This document shows, in pieces, positions 16,274 through 23,240 of a stretch of DNA of 64,000 nucleotides. The position numbers were made by a program, and so were the translations under genes. The stretch spans positions 1 through 64,000 of the forward strand of contig VBCA01000013.1 of the NCBI GenBank assembly GCA_005881575.1, read 5' to 3'. How positions within the stretch are numbered: position 1 is the stretch's first letter; each line of letters begins with the position of its first letter. The stretch is from Betaproteobacteria bacterium. Lineage in GTDB: Bacteria > Pseudomonadota > Gammaproteobacteria > Burkholderiales > SG8-39. The notes under the pieces were generated by a model, which was not told where the DNA came from, ran no database searches, and was given only the letters and a program-made list of their open reading frames with translations.

Positions 16274-16900
16274 ATGTTTGCGCGCCTGATGCCGCACGAA
16301 GGCCGGTTCTTCACCTATTTCAGCGAGCACGCCGCGCTCATCCTGCAGGGAGCGGTCGAGCTGAAGGCGATGATGGACAACACGGGCGAGACCGAGAGCC
16401 GCGCCCACAACATCAAGGCCATCGAGACCAGAGCCGACACCGTCACCTACGAAACCATCCAGCTCCTGCACAAAACCTTCATCACGCCCATCGATCGGGA
16501 CGAGATCCACCAGCTCATCACCCGGATGGACGATATCCTCGACCTGATGGAGGACGTATCGCAAAGCGTATTCCTCTACGACATCCGCAAGATCCCCGAC
16601 GAGGCGAAGCGGCTCGCGGAGATCTGCGTGGCCTGCACCGAGAATGTCAAAGCCGCGGTCGATCTCCTCAACAACATGGGAAACGCGGAGAAAATCATGA
16701 AGATCTGCGTGGACATCGACCGGCTCGAGACCGACGCCGATCAGGTATTGCGCTCGGCGCTGGCGAAGCTATTTCGCCACGAACCGGACACCCGGGAGCT
16801 GATCAAGCTGAAGGAGATCTACGAGCACCTGGAGACTGTCACCGACAAATGCGAGGACGTGGCCAACATCATCGAGGGTATCGTCATCGAGAATTCCTGA
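16274..16900 (+). CDS. DUF47 (PhoU-like) regulator of phosphate transport
   Basis: A 208-residue all-helical protein. The HIKAIETRADTVTYE-like segment (here NIKAIETRADTVT), LHKTFITPIDRDEIHQL, RMDDILDLMED and YEHLETVTDKCEDVANIIEGI at the end are the PhoU/DUF47 metal-binding repeats rich in Glu/Asp. DUF47 genes are normally cotranscribed with Pit-type transporters and are thought to modulate them. Here the next gene is pit, starting 18 nt downstream. A TACAAT -10-like hexamer at 16236-16241 lies in the upstream gap. Confidence 0.92.
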   Translation: MFARLMPHEGRFFTYFSEHAALILQGAVELKAMMDNTGETESRAHNIKAIETRADTVTYETIQLLHKTFITPIDRDEIHQLITRMDDILDLMEDVSQSVFLYDIRKIPDEAKRLAEICVACTENVKAAVDLLNNMGNAEKIMKICVDIDRLETDADQVLRSALAKLFRHEPDTRELIKLKEIYEHLETVTDKCEDVANIIEGIVIENS

Positions 16901-16917
16901 TCCACGGTCCCTTCCGA

Positions 16918-17916
16918 ATGCCGATCAGCTTTGAAATCGTCGTGTTCCTGATTCTGCTCGCGCTCGCGTTCGACTTTCTCAACGGCTTTCACGACGCCGC
17001 CAACTCGATCGCCACCATCGTCTCCACCGGCGCCATGAGCCCGCACTGGGCGGTCGCTTGGGCGGCGTTCTTCAACTTCATCGCGTTTGTCGTGTTCGGA
17101 TTCGCAGTCGCTACCACCATAGGCAAGGGCATAGTCGATCCGGCCATCGTCGATCACTACGTCGTTTTCGGAGCGCTGTGCGGCGCAATCACCTGGAATC
17201 TCGTTACCTGGTACTACGGCATTCCGTCCAGCTCCTCTCACGCGCTGGTCGGCGGCATCATCGGCGCCGGTGTCGCGAAAGCCGGGGTTGGCAAGTTGGT
17301 GGCGAGCGGTGTTCTCAAGACCGCGGCTGCGATCGTGCTGTCGCCGCTTCTCGGTTTCATGCTCGCCATCGCCCTGATGATCGCTGTGTCCTGGGTCTTC
17401 GCGCGCTCGACCCCGCGGCGCGTAGACCGCTGGTTCCAGCGGCTGCAGTTCGTCTCGGCTGCGCTCTACAGTCTCGGACACGGGGGAAACGACGCGCAGA
17501 AGACCATGGGCATTATCTGGATGCTGCTCATCGCATCCGGGCTTTCAGCCGCAAACGAGCCACTGCCTTTTTGGGTGGTGCTCACCTGTCAGGCCGCGAT
17601 GGGCCTGGGGACGCTCTTCGGCGGCTGGCGCATTGTCAAGACCATGGGCATGCGGATCACCAAGCTCAAGCCCGTCGGCGGTTTCTGCGCCTCTGCGAGC
17701 GGCGCAATGACGCTGTTTCTTGCCACCAGCCTCGGCATTCCGGTGTCCACGACCCACACCATCACCGGCTCGATCATCGGCGTGGGCTCGGCGCAGAAGC
17801 TCTCCGCGGTGCGCTGGGGCGTCGCCGGCAACATCATCTGGGCGTGGATCTTTACCATCCCGGGCTCGGCGTTTATCGCCGGCGTGGCCTGGTTACTGGG
17901 AACAGAATATTTTTAA
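16918..17916 (+). CDS. pit: Low-affinity inorganic phosphate transporter, Pit family
   Basis: A 332-residue membrane protein with about 10 helices. Both inverted Pit repeats show the signature: DFLNGFHDAANSIAT (~20) in the first half and GHGGNDAQKTMG (~190) in the second. GIPSSSSHALVGG (~103) and GIPVSTTHTITGS (~275) are the paired Ser/Thr-His motifs. It imports metal-phosphate with protons. ATG 16918 is chosen because it begins the first helix; the open frame extends farther into DUF47. A macrodomain gene begins directly after its stop. Confidence 0.95.
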   Translation: MPISFEIVVFLILLALAFDFLNGFHDAANSIATIVSTGAMSPHWAVAWAAFFNFIAFVVFGFAVATTIGKGIVDPAIVDHYVVFGALCGAITWNLVTWYYGIPSSSSHALVGGIIGAGVAKAGVGKLVASGVLKTAAAIVLSPLLGFMLAIALMIAVSWVFARSTPRRVDRWFQRLQFVSAALYSLGHGGNDAQKTMGIIWMLLIASGLSAANEPLPFWVVLTCQAAMGLGTLFGGWRIVKTMGMRITKLKPVGGFCASASGAMTLFLATSLGIPVSTTHTITGSIIGVGSAQKLSAVRWGVAGNIIWAWIFTIPGSAFIAGVAWLLGTEYF

Positions 17917-18435
17917 ATGCCCATGCGCCTGCACGCCATCGAGACCGACATCACGCGTCTCGCGGTGGACGCCATCGTCAACGCGGCGAATACCAGCTTG
18001 CTCGGGGGCGGCGGGGTCGACGGCGCAATCCACCGCGCCGCGGGGCCGGAATTGCTGCGCGAATGCCGAACGCTCGGCGGCTGCGCCACCGGCGACGCGA
18101 AGATCACGGGCGGCTATCGGCTGGCGGCGAAGCACGTGATCCACACCGTCGGCCCCGTCTGGAACGGCGGGGCGAGCGGCGAGCCGCAGCTGCTCGCCTC
18201 CTGCTACAGGCGCAGCCTCGAGCTCGCTCTCGCGCACAACGTCCGCTCCATCGCCTTTCCCGCCGTCAGTTGCGGCGTTTACGGGTATCCCATGGAGCGC
18301 GCCGCCAGGATCGCCGTGCGCGAATGCTCCCGGTTTGCCCAGGAGCACGACGCGATCGAGCGAATAACGTTTGCGCTTTTCGGCTCCGATGCGCTCGCGA
18401 TCTACCAAGCGGAGCTTGCGCAACTGACACCATGA
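17917..18435 (+). CDS. Macrodomain protein, probable O-acetyl-ADP-ribose deacetylase
   Basis: A 172-residue single macrodomain of the MacroD/YmdB type, binding or hydrolysing ADP-ribose derivatives. Motifs: [22 protein letters not shown] (positions ~17-38; Asn-Ala-Ala-Asn and the Gly-rich loop with catalytic-loop Asp), [26 protein letters not shown] and [12 protein letters not shown] (phosphate loop). The start codon abuts the pit stop codon, so the genes are probably cotranscribed. The link to phosphate uptake is unclear. Confidence 0.93.
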   Translation: MPMRLHAIETDITRLAVDAIVNAANTSLLGGGGVDGAIHRAAGPELLRECRTLGGCATGDAKITGGYRLAAKHVIHTVGPVWNGGASGEPQLLASCYRRSLELALAHNVRSIAFPAVSCGVYGYPMERAARIAVRECSRFAQEHDAIERITFALFGSDALAIYQAELAQLTP

Positions 18436-18450
18436 GAAAATGAGCGGGTC

Positions 18451-19524
18451 ATGGCCCTCTGGCAGCCCTCGACCCTGGCGCGCTATCTGTTCGCGGCGTA
18501 CGTACCGCTCGTGATCTACGCGAGCCTGGACCCGTTCTCCGGTTGGCGCGACCGGGGCCTGCCGCCGTTCGCTTTCCTCGCTGCGCCCTTCCCCCGTCCC
18601 ATCCCGGTATTCGACGTGGTCGCGAACATCATCGGCTACACGCCGCTCGGCTTTCTCGCCGTGTTGGCAGTGTATCCCTGGCTGCGCCGCGGTTACGCTC
18701 TAGGTTTCGGCCTTGCCTGCTCAGTACTCTTGAGCTTCGCGCTCGAGTCGCTGCAGCTCTACCTGCCTACGCGCACGTCCTCGAACCTCGACCTGCTCGC
18801 CAATACCGTGGGCGGCGCGGTCGGCGCCCTCGCCGCCCTCGCGGCGACGCGGCCCCTGATGGACGCAGAAGGGTTGCAGCGCCTGCGCAACAGGCTGTTC
18901 CTCGCGGGGCGCCGGACCGATCTCGGGCTGGTGCTGCTCGGGCTGTGGCTGTTCGCGCAGCTCAATCCCCAGACGCTGCTCTTCGGCACGGGCGATCTGC
19001 GCGACTTGTTCAAGGCGCCCTCGGGCAAGCTCTACCCCGCCGAGACATTCTTGCGCGTGGAGGCGGGCGTCGCCTGCGCGAACGGCCTGGCGGCAGGATT
19101 GCTCGCGCTGTGCCTCACTGCGCGCGACCAGCCGGCGCGCGGCGTGGTCGTGATCTTTCTCGCCGCAGCGCTGGCGGTGCACAGCTTCGGATTCGGCATG
19201 GTCGTGAGCTCCCAGGACGTCCTCGCCTGGGTGACGCCGGGGGCCCTATACGGCGTGGCTGCAGCAATCCTGCTGCTGCTGCTGGCCGCGGGGATGCCCC
19301 GGGCCGCCCAGCTCGCGCTCATGGGCCTTGCCTTGATGGCGGCGACCGCGCTCGTCAATCTCGCCCCCGCCAATCCCTACATGACCGCCTCTCTCGCACT
19401 GTGGCAGCAGGGGCATTTTCTCAATTTCAACGGTGCGACGCGCGTCGTTTCCGCCGTCTGGCCGTTTGCGGCGATGGTCTATCTGGTGCTGCTCGCCAAC
19501 GATCGCGGACAGGTAAGGGAGTAG
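18451..19524 (+). CDS. VanZ-like family membrane protein
   Basis: A 357-residue protein with about nine hydrophobic segments. The N-terminal half carries the VanZ-like signature: PFSGWRDRG, DVVANIIGYTPLGFL (~52) and FALESLQLYLPTRTSSNLDLLAN, here given as its core SLQLYLPTR (~95) and NLDLLANTVGG. The C-terminal half (~170-350) is a second set of hydrophobic helices specific to this longer form. VanZ in enterococci confers low-level teicoplanin resistance by an unknown mechanism, but most relatives are uncharacterised envelope proteins. It sits between a macrodomain and a ferredoxin gene. Confidence 0.85.
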   Translation: MALWQPSTLARYLFAAYVPLVIYASLDPFSGWRDRGLPPFAFLAAPFPRPIPVFDVVANIIGYTPLGFLAVLAVYPWLRRGYALGFGLACSVLLSFALESLQLYLPTRTSSNLDLLANTVGGAVGALAALAATRPLMDAEGLQRLRNRLFLAGRRTDLGLVLLGLWLFAQLNPQTLLFGTGDLRDLFKAPSGKLYPAETFLRVEAGVACANGLAAGLLALCLTARDQPARGVVVIFLAAALAVHSFGFGMVVSSQDVLAWVTPGALYGVAAAILLLLLAAGMPRAAQLALMGLALMAATALVNLAPANPYMTASLALWQQGHFLNFNGATRVVSAVWPFAAMVYLVLLANDRGQVRE

Positions 19525-19556
19525 GAAGCGCGCCCGAGAAGACCGACTCGTCACAG

Positions 19557-19562
19557 TATAAT
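19557..19562 (+). promoter_or_regulatory. Consensus -10 (TATAAT) before the ferredoxin operon
   Basis: A perfect TATAAT 31 nt before ATG 19594 in the 69-bp gap after VanZ. No -35 of quality is present, so strength is uncertain. It probably separates the ferredoxin-hydrolase-ABC-hemJ transcript from the upstream genes. Confidence 0.45.
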
Positions 19563-19593
19563 TGCCGGTACGCTCCTCACATTCGGATTCGAA

Positions 19594-19902
19594 ATGAGCT
19601 ACTACGAACGACACGTTTTTTTCTGCTGCAACCAGCGCCAGAACGGCGAGACCTGCTGCAACGACAAAGGGGCGGGCGGCATGCGCGACTACGCGAAAAA
19701 ACGGGTCAAGGAGTTGGGACTCTCGGGTCCCGGGAAGGTGCGGGTGAATCAGGCGGGGTGCCTGGACCGCTGCGAGGAAGGGCCCTGCGTCGTGGTGTAT
19801 CCGGAAGCGGTCTGGTACACCTACGTCGACCGCGCCGATATCGACGAGATCATCGAGGAGCACCTCAAGGCAGGCCGCGTGGTCGAACGCCTGCTCCTAT
19901 GA
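19594..19902 (+). CDS. Thioredoxin-like [2Fe-2S] ferredoxin
   Basis: A 102-residue protein with the cysteines of the thioredoxin-fold 2Fe-2S family: a Cys-rich N-terminal strand ([18 protein letters not shown]) and, later, [19 protein letters not shown]. Typical cluster ligation uses one N-terminal Cys, a second ~12 residues on, and two in the CLDRCEEGP loop; extra Cys at 11/12 and 21/22 are seen. The electron partner is unknown. Its stop codon overlaps the ATG of the alpha/beta hydrolase by 4 nt, suggesting translational coupling. Confidence 0.9.
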   Translation: MSYYERHVFFCCNQRQNGETCCNDKGAGGMRDYAKKRVKELGLSGPGKVRVNQAGCLDRCEEGPCVVVYPEAVWYTYVDRADIDEIIEEHLKAGRVVERLLL

Positions 19903-20507
19903 GCGGGGCGGGCGAGCACCTCTTCATCGACGGCGCGGCGGGCAGGATCGAGACAGTCGTAGATCGTCCCGAAGCTACGCTCAGAGGGGCGGCGCTCGTC
20001 GCCCATCCGCACCCGCTCTACGGCGGGACGCTCGACAACAAGGTGGTCCAGACTCTCGCGAGAACTTTCGTCGAATTGGGCTACGTGTCGCTGCGGCCCA
20101 ATTTCCGCGGCGTCGGCAAATCAGAAGGCGAGCACGACGAAGGCAGAGGAGAGACCGAAGACTTGCTCCGCGTCGCCGAGTATGCGAAGAAAACCTTCGG
20201 CCCGCTGCCGCTCGTCCTGGCGGGATTCTCTTTCGGCGCGGCGGTTCAGACGCAGGTCGCTCAGCGCACGAGCCCCTTGCGCGTGGTGTTGGTGGGCGTC
20301 GCGGTCGGCCGCTTTCCTTCGGAGACCGTACCCGGCGACTCGATCGTCATCCACGGCGAGCGCGACGAGACCGTGACACTCGCGAAAGTGCTCGACTGGG
20401 CGCGGCCACAGGAACTGCCGGTCGTGGTCATCCCCGGTGCGGACCATTTCTTCCACCTGCGCCTGAACCTCATCAAGAACATCGTCAAAGGTTCATGGCG
20501 GTACTAG
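19899..20507 (+). CDS. Alpha/beta hydrolase of the short dienelactone/OsmC-associated type
   Basis: A 202-residue cytoplasmic protein. ATG 19899 overlaps the ferredoxin stop (ATGA). Family motifs: [18 protein letters not shown] (~33-50), [13 protein letters not shown] (~65), nucleophile elbow GFSFGA (~107), IHGERDETV with acid Asp (~150), and [11 protein letters not shown] with catalytic His (~185). The substrate is unknown. It overlaps the following ABC ATPase gene by 13 nt. Confidence 0.88.
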   Translation: MSGAGEHLFIDGAAGRIETVVDRPEATLRGAALVAHPHPLYGGTLDNKVVQTLARTFVELGYVSLRPNFRGVGKSEGEHDEGRGETEDLLRVAEYAKKTFGPLPLVLAGFSFGAAVQTQVAQRTSPLRVVLVGVAVGRFPSETVPGDSIVIHGERDETVTLAKVLDWARPQELPVVVIPGADHFFHLRLNLIKNIVKGSWRY

Positions 20508-21406
20508 CGGCTCGCAACCTGCGCAAGTCCTACGGCGGCGCGGAGGTGGTCGCCGGCGTGAGCTTCGCGATCGCGCCGGGGGAATGTTTCGGGCTGCTCG
20601 GCCCCAACGGCGCTGGCAAGACCACGACCTTGAGGCTGTGCCTCGGCCTCACCGATCCCGACCACGGCTCGATCGAGCTGATGCAGCGCCCGGTGCCCGG
20701 TGAAGCCCGGCCCGCCCGCGCGCGCGTGGGCGTGGTGCCGCAGATGGACAACCTCGATCCCGATTTCACCGTCGGCGAAAACCTGCTCGTCTACGGCCGC
20801 TACTTCGGCCTCTCCGAAGGCGCCATCCGGGCGCGCATCCCCCAGCTGCTCGACTTCGCGGGCCTAAGCGCGCGCGCGGCGTCGCAGATCCAGACGCTCT
20901 CAGGCGGAATGAAACGACGTTTGACGCTCGCGCGCGCGCTCATCAACGATCCCGACTTGATCTTCATGGACGAGCCCACTACGGGGCTGGATCCGCAGGC
21001 TCGCCATCTGATTTGGGAGCGGTTGAAGCAGCTCCTCGCTGGAGGGAAAACCATCGTGCTCACCACGCATTTCATGGAGGAAGCCGAGCGGCTGTGCGCG
21101 CGGCTCGCCATCATGGACCGCGGGCGCTTCATCACCGAGGGAAGTCCGCGCGAGCTCATCCTCCGCCACATCGAGCCGCATGTCGTCGAGGCCCACGGCG
21201 ACGGTGTCATGGACTGGAGCGATCGCGAGGCGGGAAAGCTCGCCTCACGCCTGGAAAAAAGCGGCGAGACGGTTTTCTGCTACGCCGCCGATCCGGCTCC
21301 GCTGCTCTCAAGCCTCGCAAACCAGGGGGAACTGCGCTACCTGCACCGGCCGGCCAACCTGGAAGACGTGTTCCTGAAACTCACCGGCCGGGAGCTGCGC
21401 GACTGA
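20495..21406 (+). CDS. ABC transporter ATP-binding protein (NodI/ABC-2 exporter type)
   Basis: A 303-residue ATPase with Walker [10 protein letters not shown] (~40), Q-loop VVPQMDNLD, signature LSGGMKRRL (~135), Walker [13 protein letters not shown] (~155) and the H-loop [10 protein letters not shown] (~190). The [10 protein letters not shown] and FGLSEGAIR regions and a C-terminal ~75-residue extension match NodI-like drug or lipo-oligosaccharide exporters. It pairs with the permease that starts within its stop codon. The cargo is unknown; no nod genes are nearby. Confidence 0.93.
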   Translation: MAVLAARNLRKSYGGAEVVAGVSFAIAPGECFGLLGPNGAGKTTTLRLCLGLTDPDHGSIELMQRPVPGEARPARARVGVVPQMDNLDPDFTVGENLLVYGRYFGLSEGAIRARIPQLLDFAGLSARAASQIQTLSGGMKRRLTLARALINDPDLIFMDEPTTGLDPQARHLIWERLKQLLAGGKTIVLTTHFMEEAERLCARLAIMDRGRFITEGSPRELILRHIEPHVVEAHGDGVMDWSDREAGKLASRLEKSGETVFCYAADPAPLLSSLANQGELRYLHRPANLEDVFLKLTGRELRD

Positions 21407-22185
21407 TGCACATCTTTTCGCCGCCTTCGATGAGCCTGCGCTTCGTTCCCGTGTGGCGCAGGAACCTGCTCGTGTGGCGCAAGCTCGCGGTTCCCTCGAT
21501 CCTAGGCAATCTCGCCGACCCCCTGATCTACGTGCTCGGCCTCGGGTACGGCCTCGGCTCGATGCTGCCCGAGGTCGGCGGCGTACCTTACATCGCATTC
21601 CTCGCTGCGGGAATGGTGTGCTCGAGCACGATGAACAGCGCCACGTTCGAAGCGATGTACTCGGCCTTCTCCCGCATGCACGTACAGCACACCTGGGACG
21701 CCATCATGAACGCACCGGTCGACCTCGACGACGTTGTGCTCGCCGAGCTCGCGTGGGCGGCGAGCAAGAGCGTGCTCTCGGGCGTGGCGATTCTCGCCGT
21801 CGTGTGGCTGCTCGGCCTGTCGGGCTCGGTCCTGTCTCTCTGGGTGATCGCGCTGCTGCCTCTCATCGGCCTCACTTTCGGCGCGCTCGCCCTCGCGGTC
21901 ACGGCGATGGCGCGGAGCTACGACTTCTTCATGTACTACTTCACGCTGCTCGTCACGCCGATGAATCTGCTGTGCGGGGTGTTCTTTCCGGTGGAGCAGC
22001 TGCCTGCCGCCTTTCAGGCGGTCGCCGCGTTTCTTCCCCTCACGCACGCAGTGGCGATCGCGCGTCCGCTTCTCCTCGGTCAAATTCCGCCGGACGCGGT
22101 CTTGCACGCGCTGGTGCTGCTTGCCTATGCCGCGGCCGGGTTCTATGCTGCGACGGTGCTTTTCCGCAGGCGGTTGCTCAAATAG
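21406..22185 (+). CDS. ABC-2 type permease (NodJ-like)
   Basis: A 259-residue membrane protein with six helices. LIYVLGLGYGLG (~42), the YIAFLAAGMVCSSTM segment (~60), the amphipathic stretch TWDAIMNAPVDLDD (~100) and a C-terminal VFFPVEQLP (~190) follow the NodJ/ABC-2 pattern. ATG 21406 shares one base with the ATPase stop codon (TGATG), so the two products should be made in equal amounts. It forms an exporter with the preceding ATPase. Confidence 0.92.
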   Translation: MHIFSPPSMSLRFVPVWRRNLLVWRKLAVPSILGNLADPLIYVLGLGYGLGSMLPEVGGVPYIAFLAAGMVCSSTMNSATFEAMYSAFSRMHVQHTWDAIMNAPVDLDDVVLAELAWAASKSVLSGVAILAVVWLLGLSGSVLSLWVIALLPLIGLTFGALALAVTAMARSYDFFMYYFTLLVTPMNLLCGVFFPVEQLPAAFQAVAAFLPLTHAVAIARPLLLGQIPPDAVLHALVLLAYAAAGFYAATVLFRRRLLK

Positions 22186-22187
22186 CG

Positions 22188-22601
22188 ATGCTCTGGATCA
22201 AGGCGCTGCACATCATCTCCATGGTGACCTGGTTCGCCGGGCTGTTCTATCTGCCGCGCCTGTTCGTCTATCACGCGATGGCCGAGGATGCGGCGAGCCG
22301 GGAACGCTTCAAGATCATGGAGCGCAAGCTCTACTGGGGCATCATGGCGCCGGGCGCAGTGCTGACGCTCGCCTTTGGCACTTGGCTGTGGCTCGGCTAC
22401 GGGTTCACGGGCGCCTGGCTCCAGGCCAAGCTCGGGGTCGTCGTTCTTTTGATCGCCTATCATCTGTACTGCGGCAAGCTGCTTGCCGATTTTGCGCGCG
22501 ACCGAAATACGCGGTCGCACCTGTGGTACCGCTGGTTCAACGAGGTGCCGGTAGGTTTCCTGGTCGCCGCGGTCGTTCTGGCCGTGGTGAAGCCGTTCTA
22601 G
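22188..22601 (+). CDS. hemJ: Protoporphyrinogen IX oxidase, HemJ type
   Basis: A 137-residue protein with four membrane helices. HemJ catalyses oxidation of protoporphyrinogen IX in haem synthesis and binds haem through a conserved His. Signatures: WIKALHIISMVTWFAGLFYLPRLF (residues ~3-26, conserved His and Trp), GIMAPGAVLT (~50), WLQAKLGVVV (~78), YRWFNEVPVGFL (~113). It begins 2 nt after the permease stop. The ABC-hemJ linkage may be only positional. Confidence 0.9.
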   Translation: MLWIKALHIISMVTWFAGLFYLPRLFVYHAMAEDAASRERFKIMERKLYWGIMAPGAVLTLAFGTWLWLGYGFTGAWLQAKLGVVVLLIAYHLYCGKLLADFARDRNTRSHLWYRWFNEVPVGFLVAAVVLAVVKPF

Positions 22602-22658
22602 CCGCACACGGCGGCACGCTCCGGATTTCCCCTTTTTCGACAATCTGCTAATCTTGGC

Positions 22659-23198
22659 ATGCTCGTTGCATTCGATTTCACAGACATGAACGCGAAAAAC
22701 ATCACATTGAGGCCCGGGCGGCCCGCCGATGCCGCGAAGATCGCCGCGATGTCGCGCGACCTGATCGAGACGGGCCTCGGCTGGTCCTGGGGACCCGACC
22801 GCGTTGCCCGCTCGATCGCAAACAAGGAAACGTTTACGCTGCTCGCCTGCGACCGCGACCGCGTCGTCGCTTTCGCCATCATGTATTTCGGCGACGAACA
22901 CGCCCATCTCAATTTGCTCGCGGTGCGGTCTTCCCACCAGAGACTGGGCATCGGACGGCGCATGGTCGAATGGCTGACCGAGTCGGCATTCGCCGCCGGA
23001 ATCGCCACGATTCACCTCGAGCTGCGCGCGGCCAACTACACCGCGCGCAGCTTCTACAAATCGCTCGGATTCACCGAGTCGGCTTACATCCCGGGTTACT
23101 ACCGCGGCCGAGAAATGGCGCTGCGCATGATGCGGGTGCTGCGCAAGCCGGGCATCCCGCTGCCCGTCTGGGCCGCGCCGAAGTTGCCGAAGACCTGA
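22659..23198 (+). CDS. GNAT family N-acetyltransferase (RimI-like)
   Basis: Up to 179 residues. The acetyl-CoA loop is RLGIGRRMVEWL (~103), preceded by LNLLAVRSSHQ and followed by IHLELRAANYTARSFYKSLGF (split: LELRAANYTA then RSFYKSLGF), as in RimI/PAT-type acyltransferases. ATG 22686 may be the true start: TAATCT at 22649-22654 is a plausible -10 that would place transcription start near 22661. The substrate is unknown. A metallopeptidase gene follows. Confidence 0.88.
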   Translation: MLVAFDFTDMNAKNITLRPGRPADAAKIAAMSRDLIETGLGWSWGPDRVARSIANKETFTLLACDRDRVVAFAIMYFGDEHAHLNLLAVRSSHQRLGIGRRMVEWLTESAFAAGIATIHLELRAANYTARSFYKSLGFTESAYIPGYYRGREMALRMMRVLRKPGIPLPVWAAPKLPKT

Positions 23199-23240
23199 CG
23201 CCTTCGCGGCGGGATACAGGGCGCGACAGGATCGCCCGAC

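Noticed and set aside
18543-19898. Upstream extension of the alpha/beta hydrolase frame across VanZ
   Set aside because: The hydrolase family starts at 19899; the upstream part has no homology and shadows VanZ and ferredoxin.
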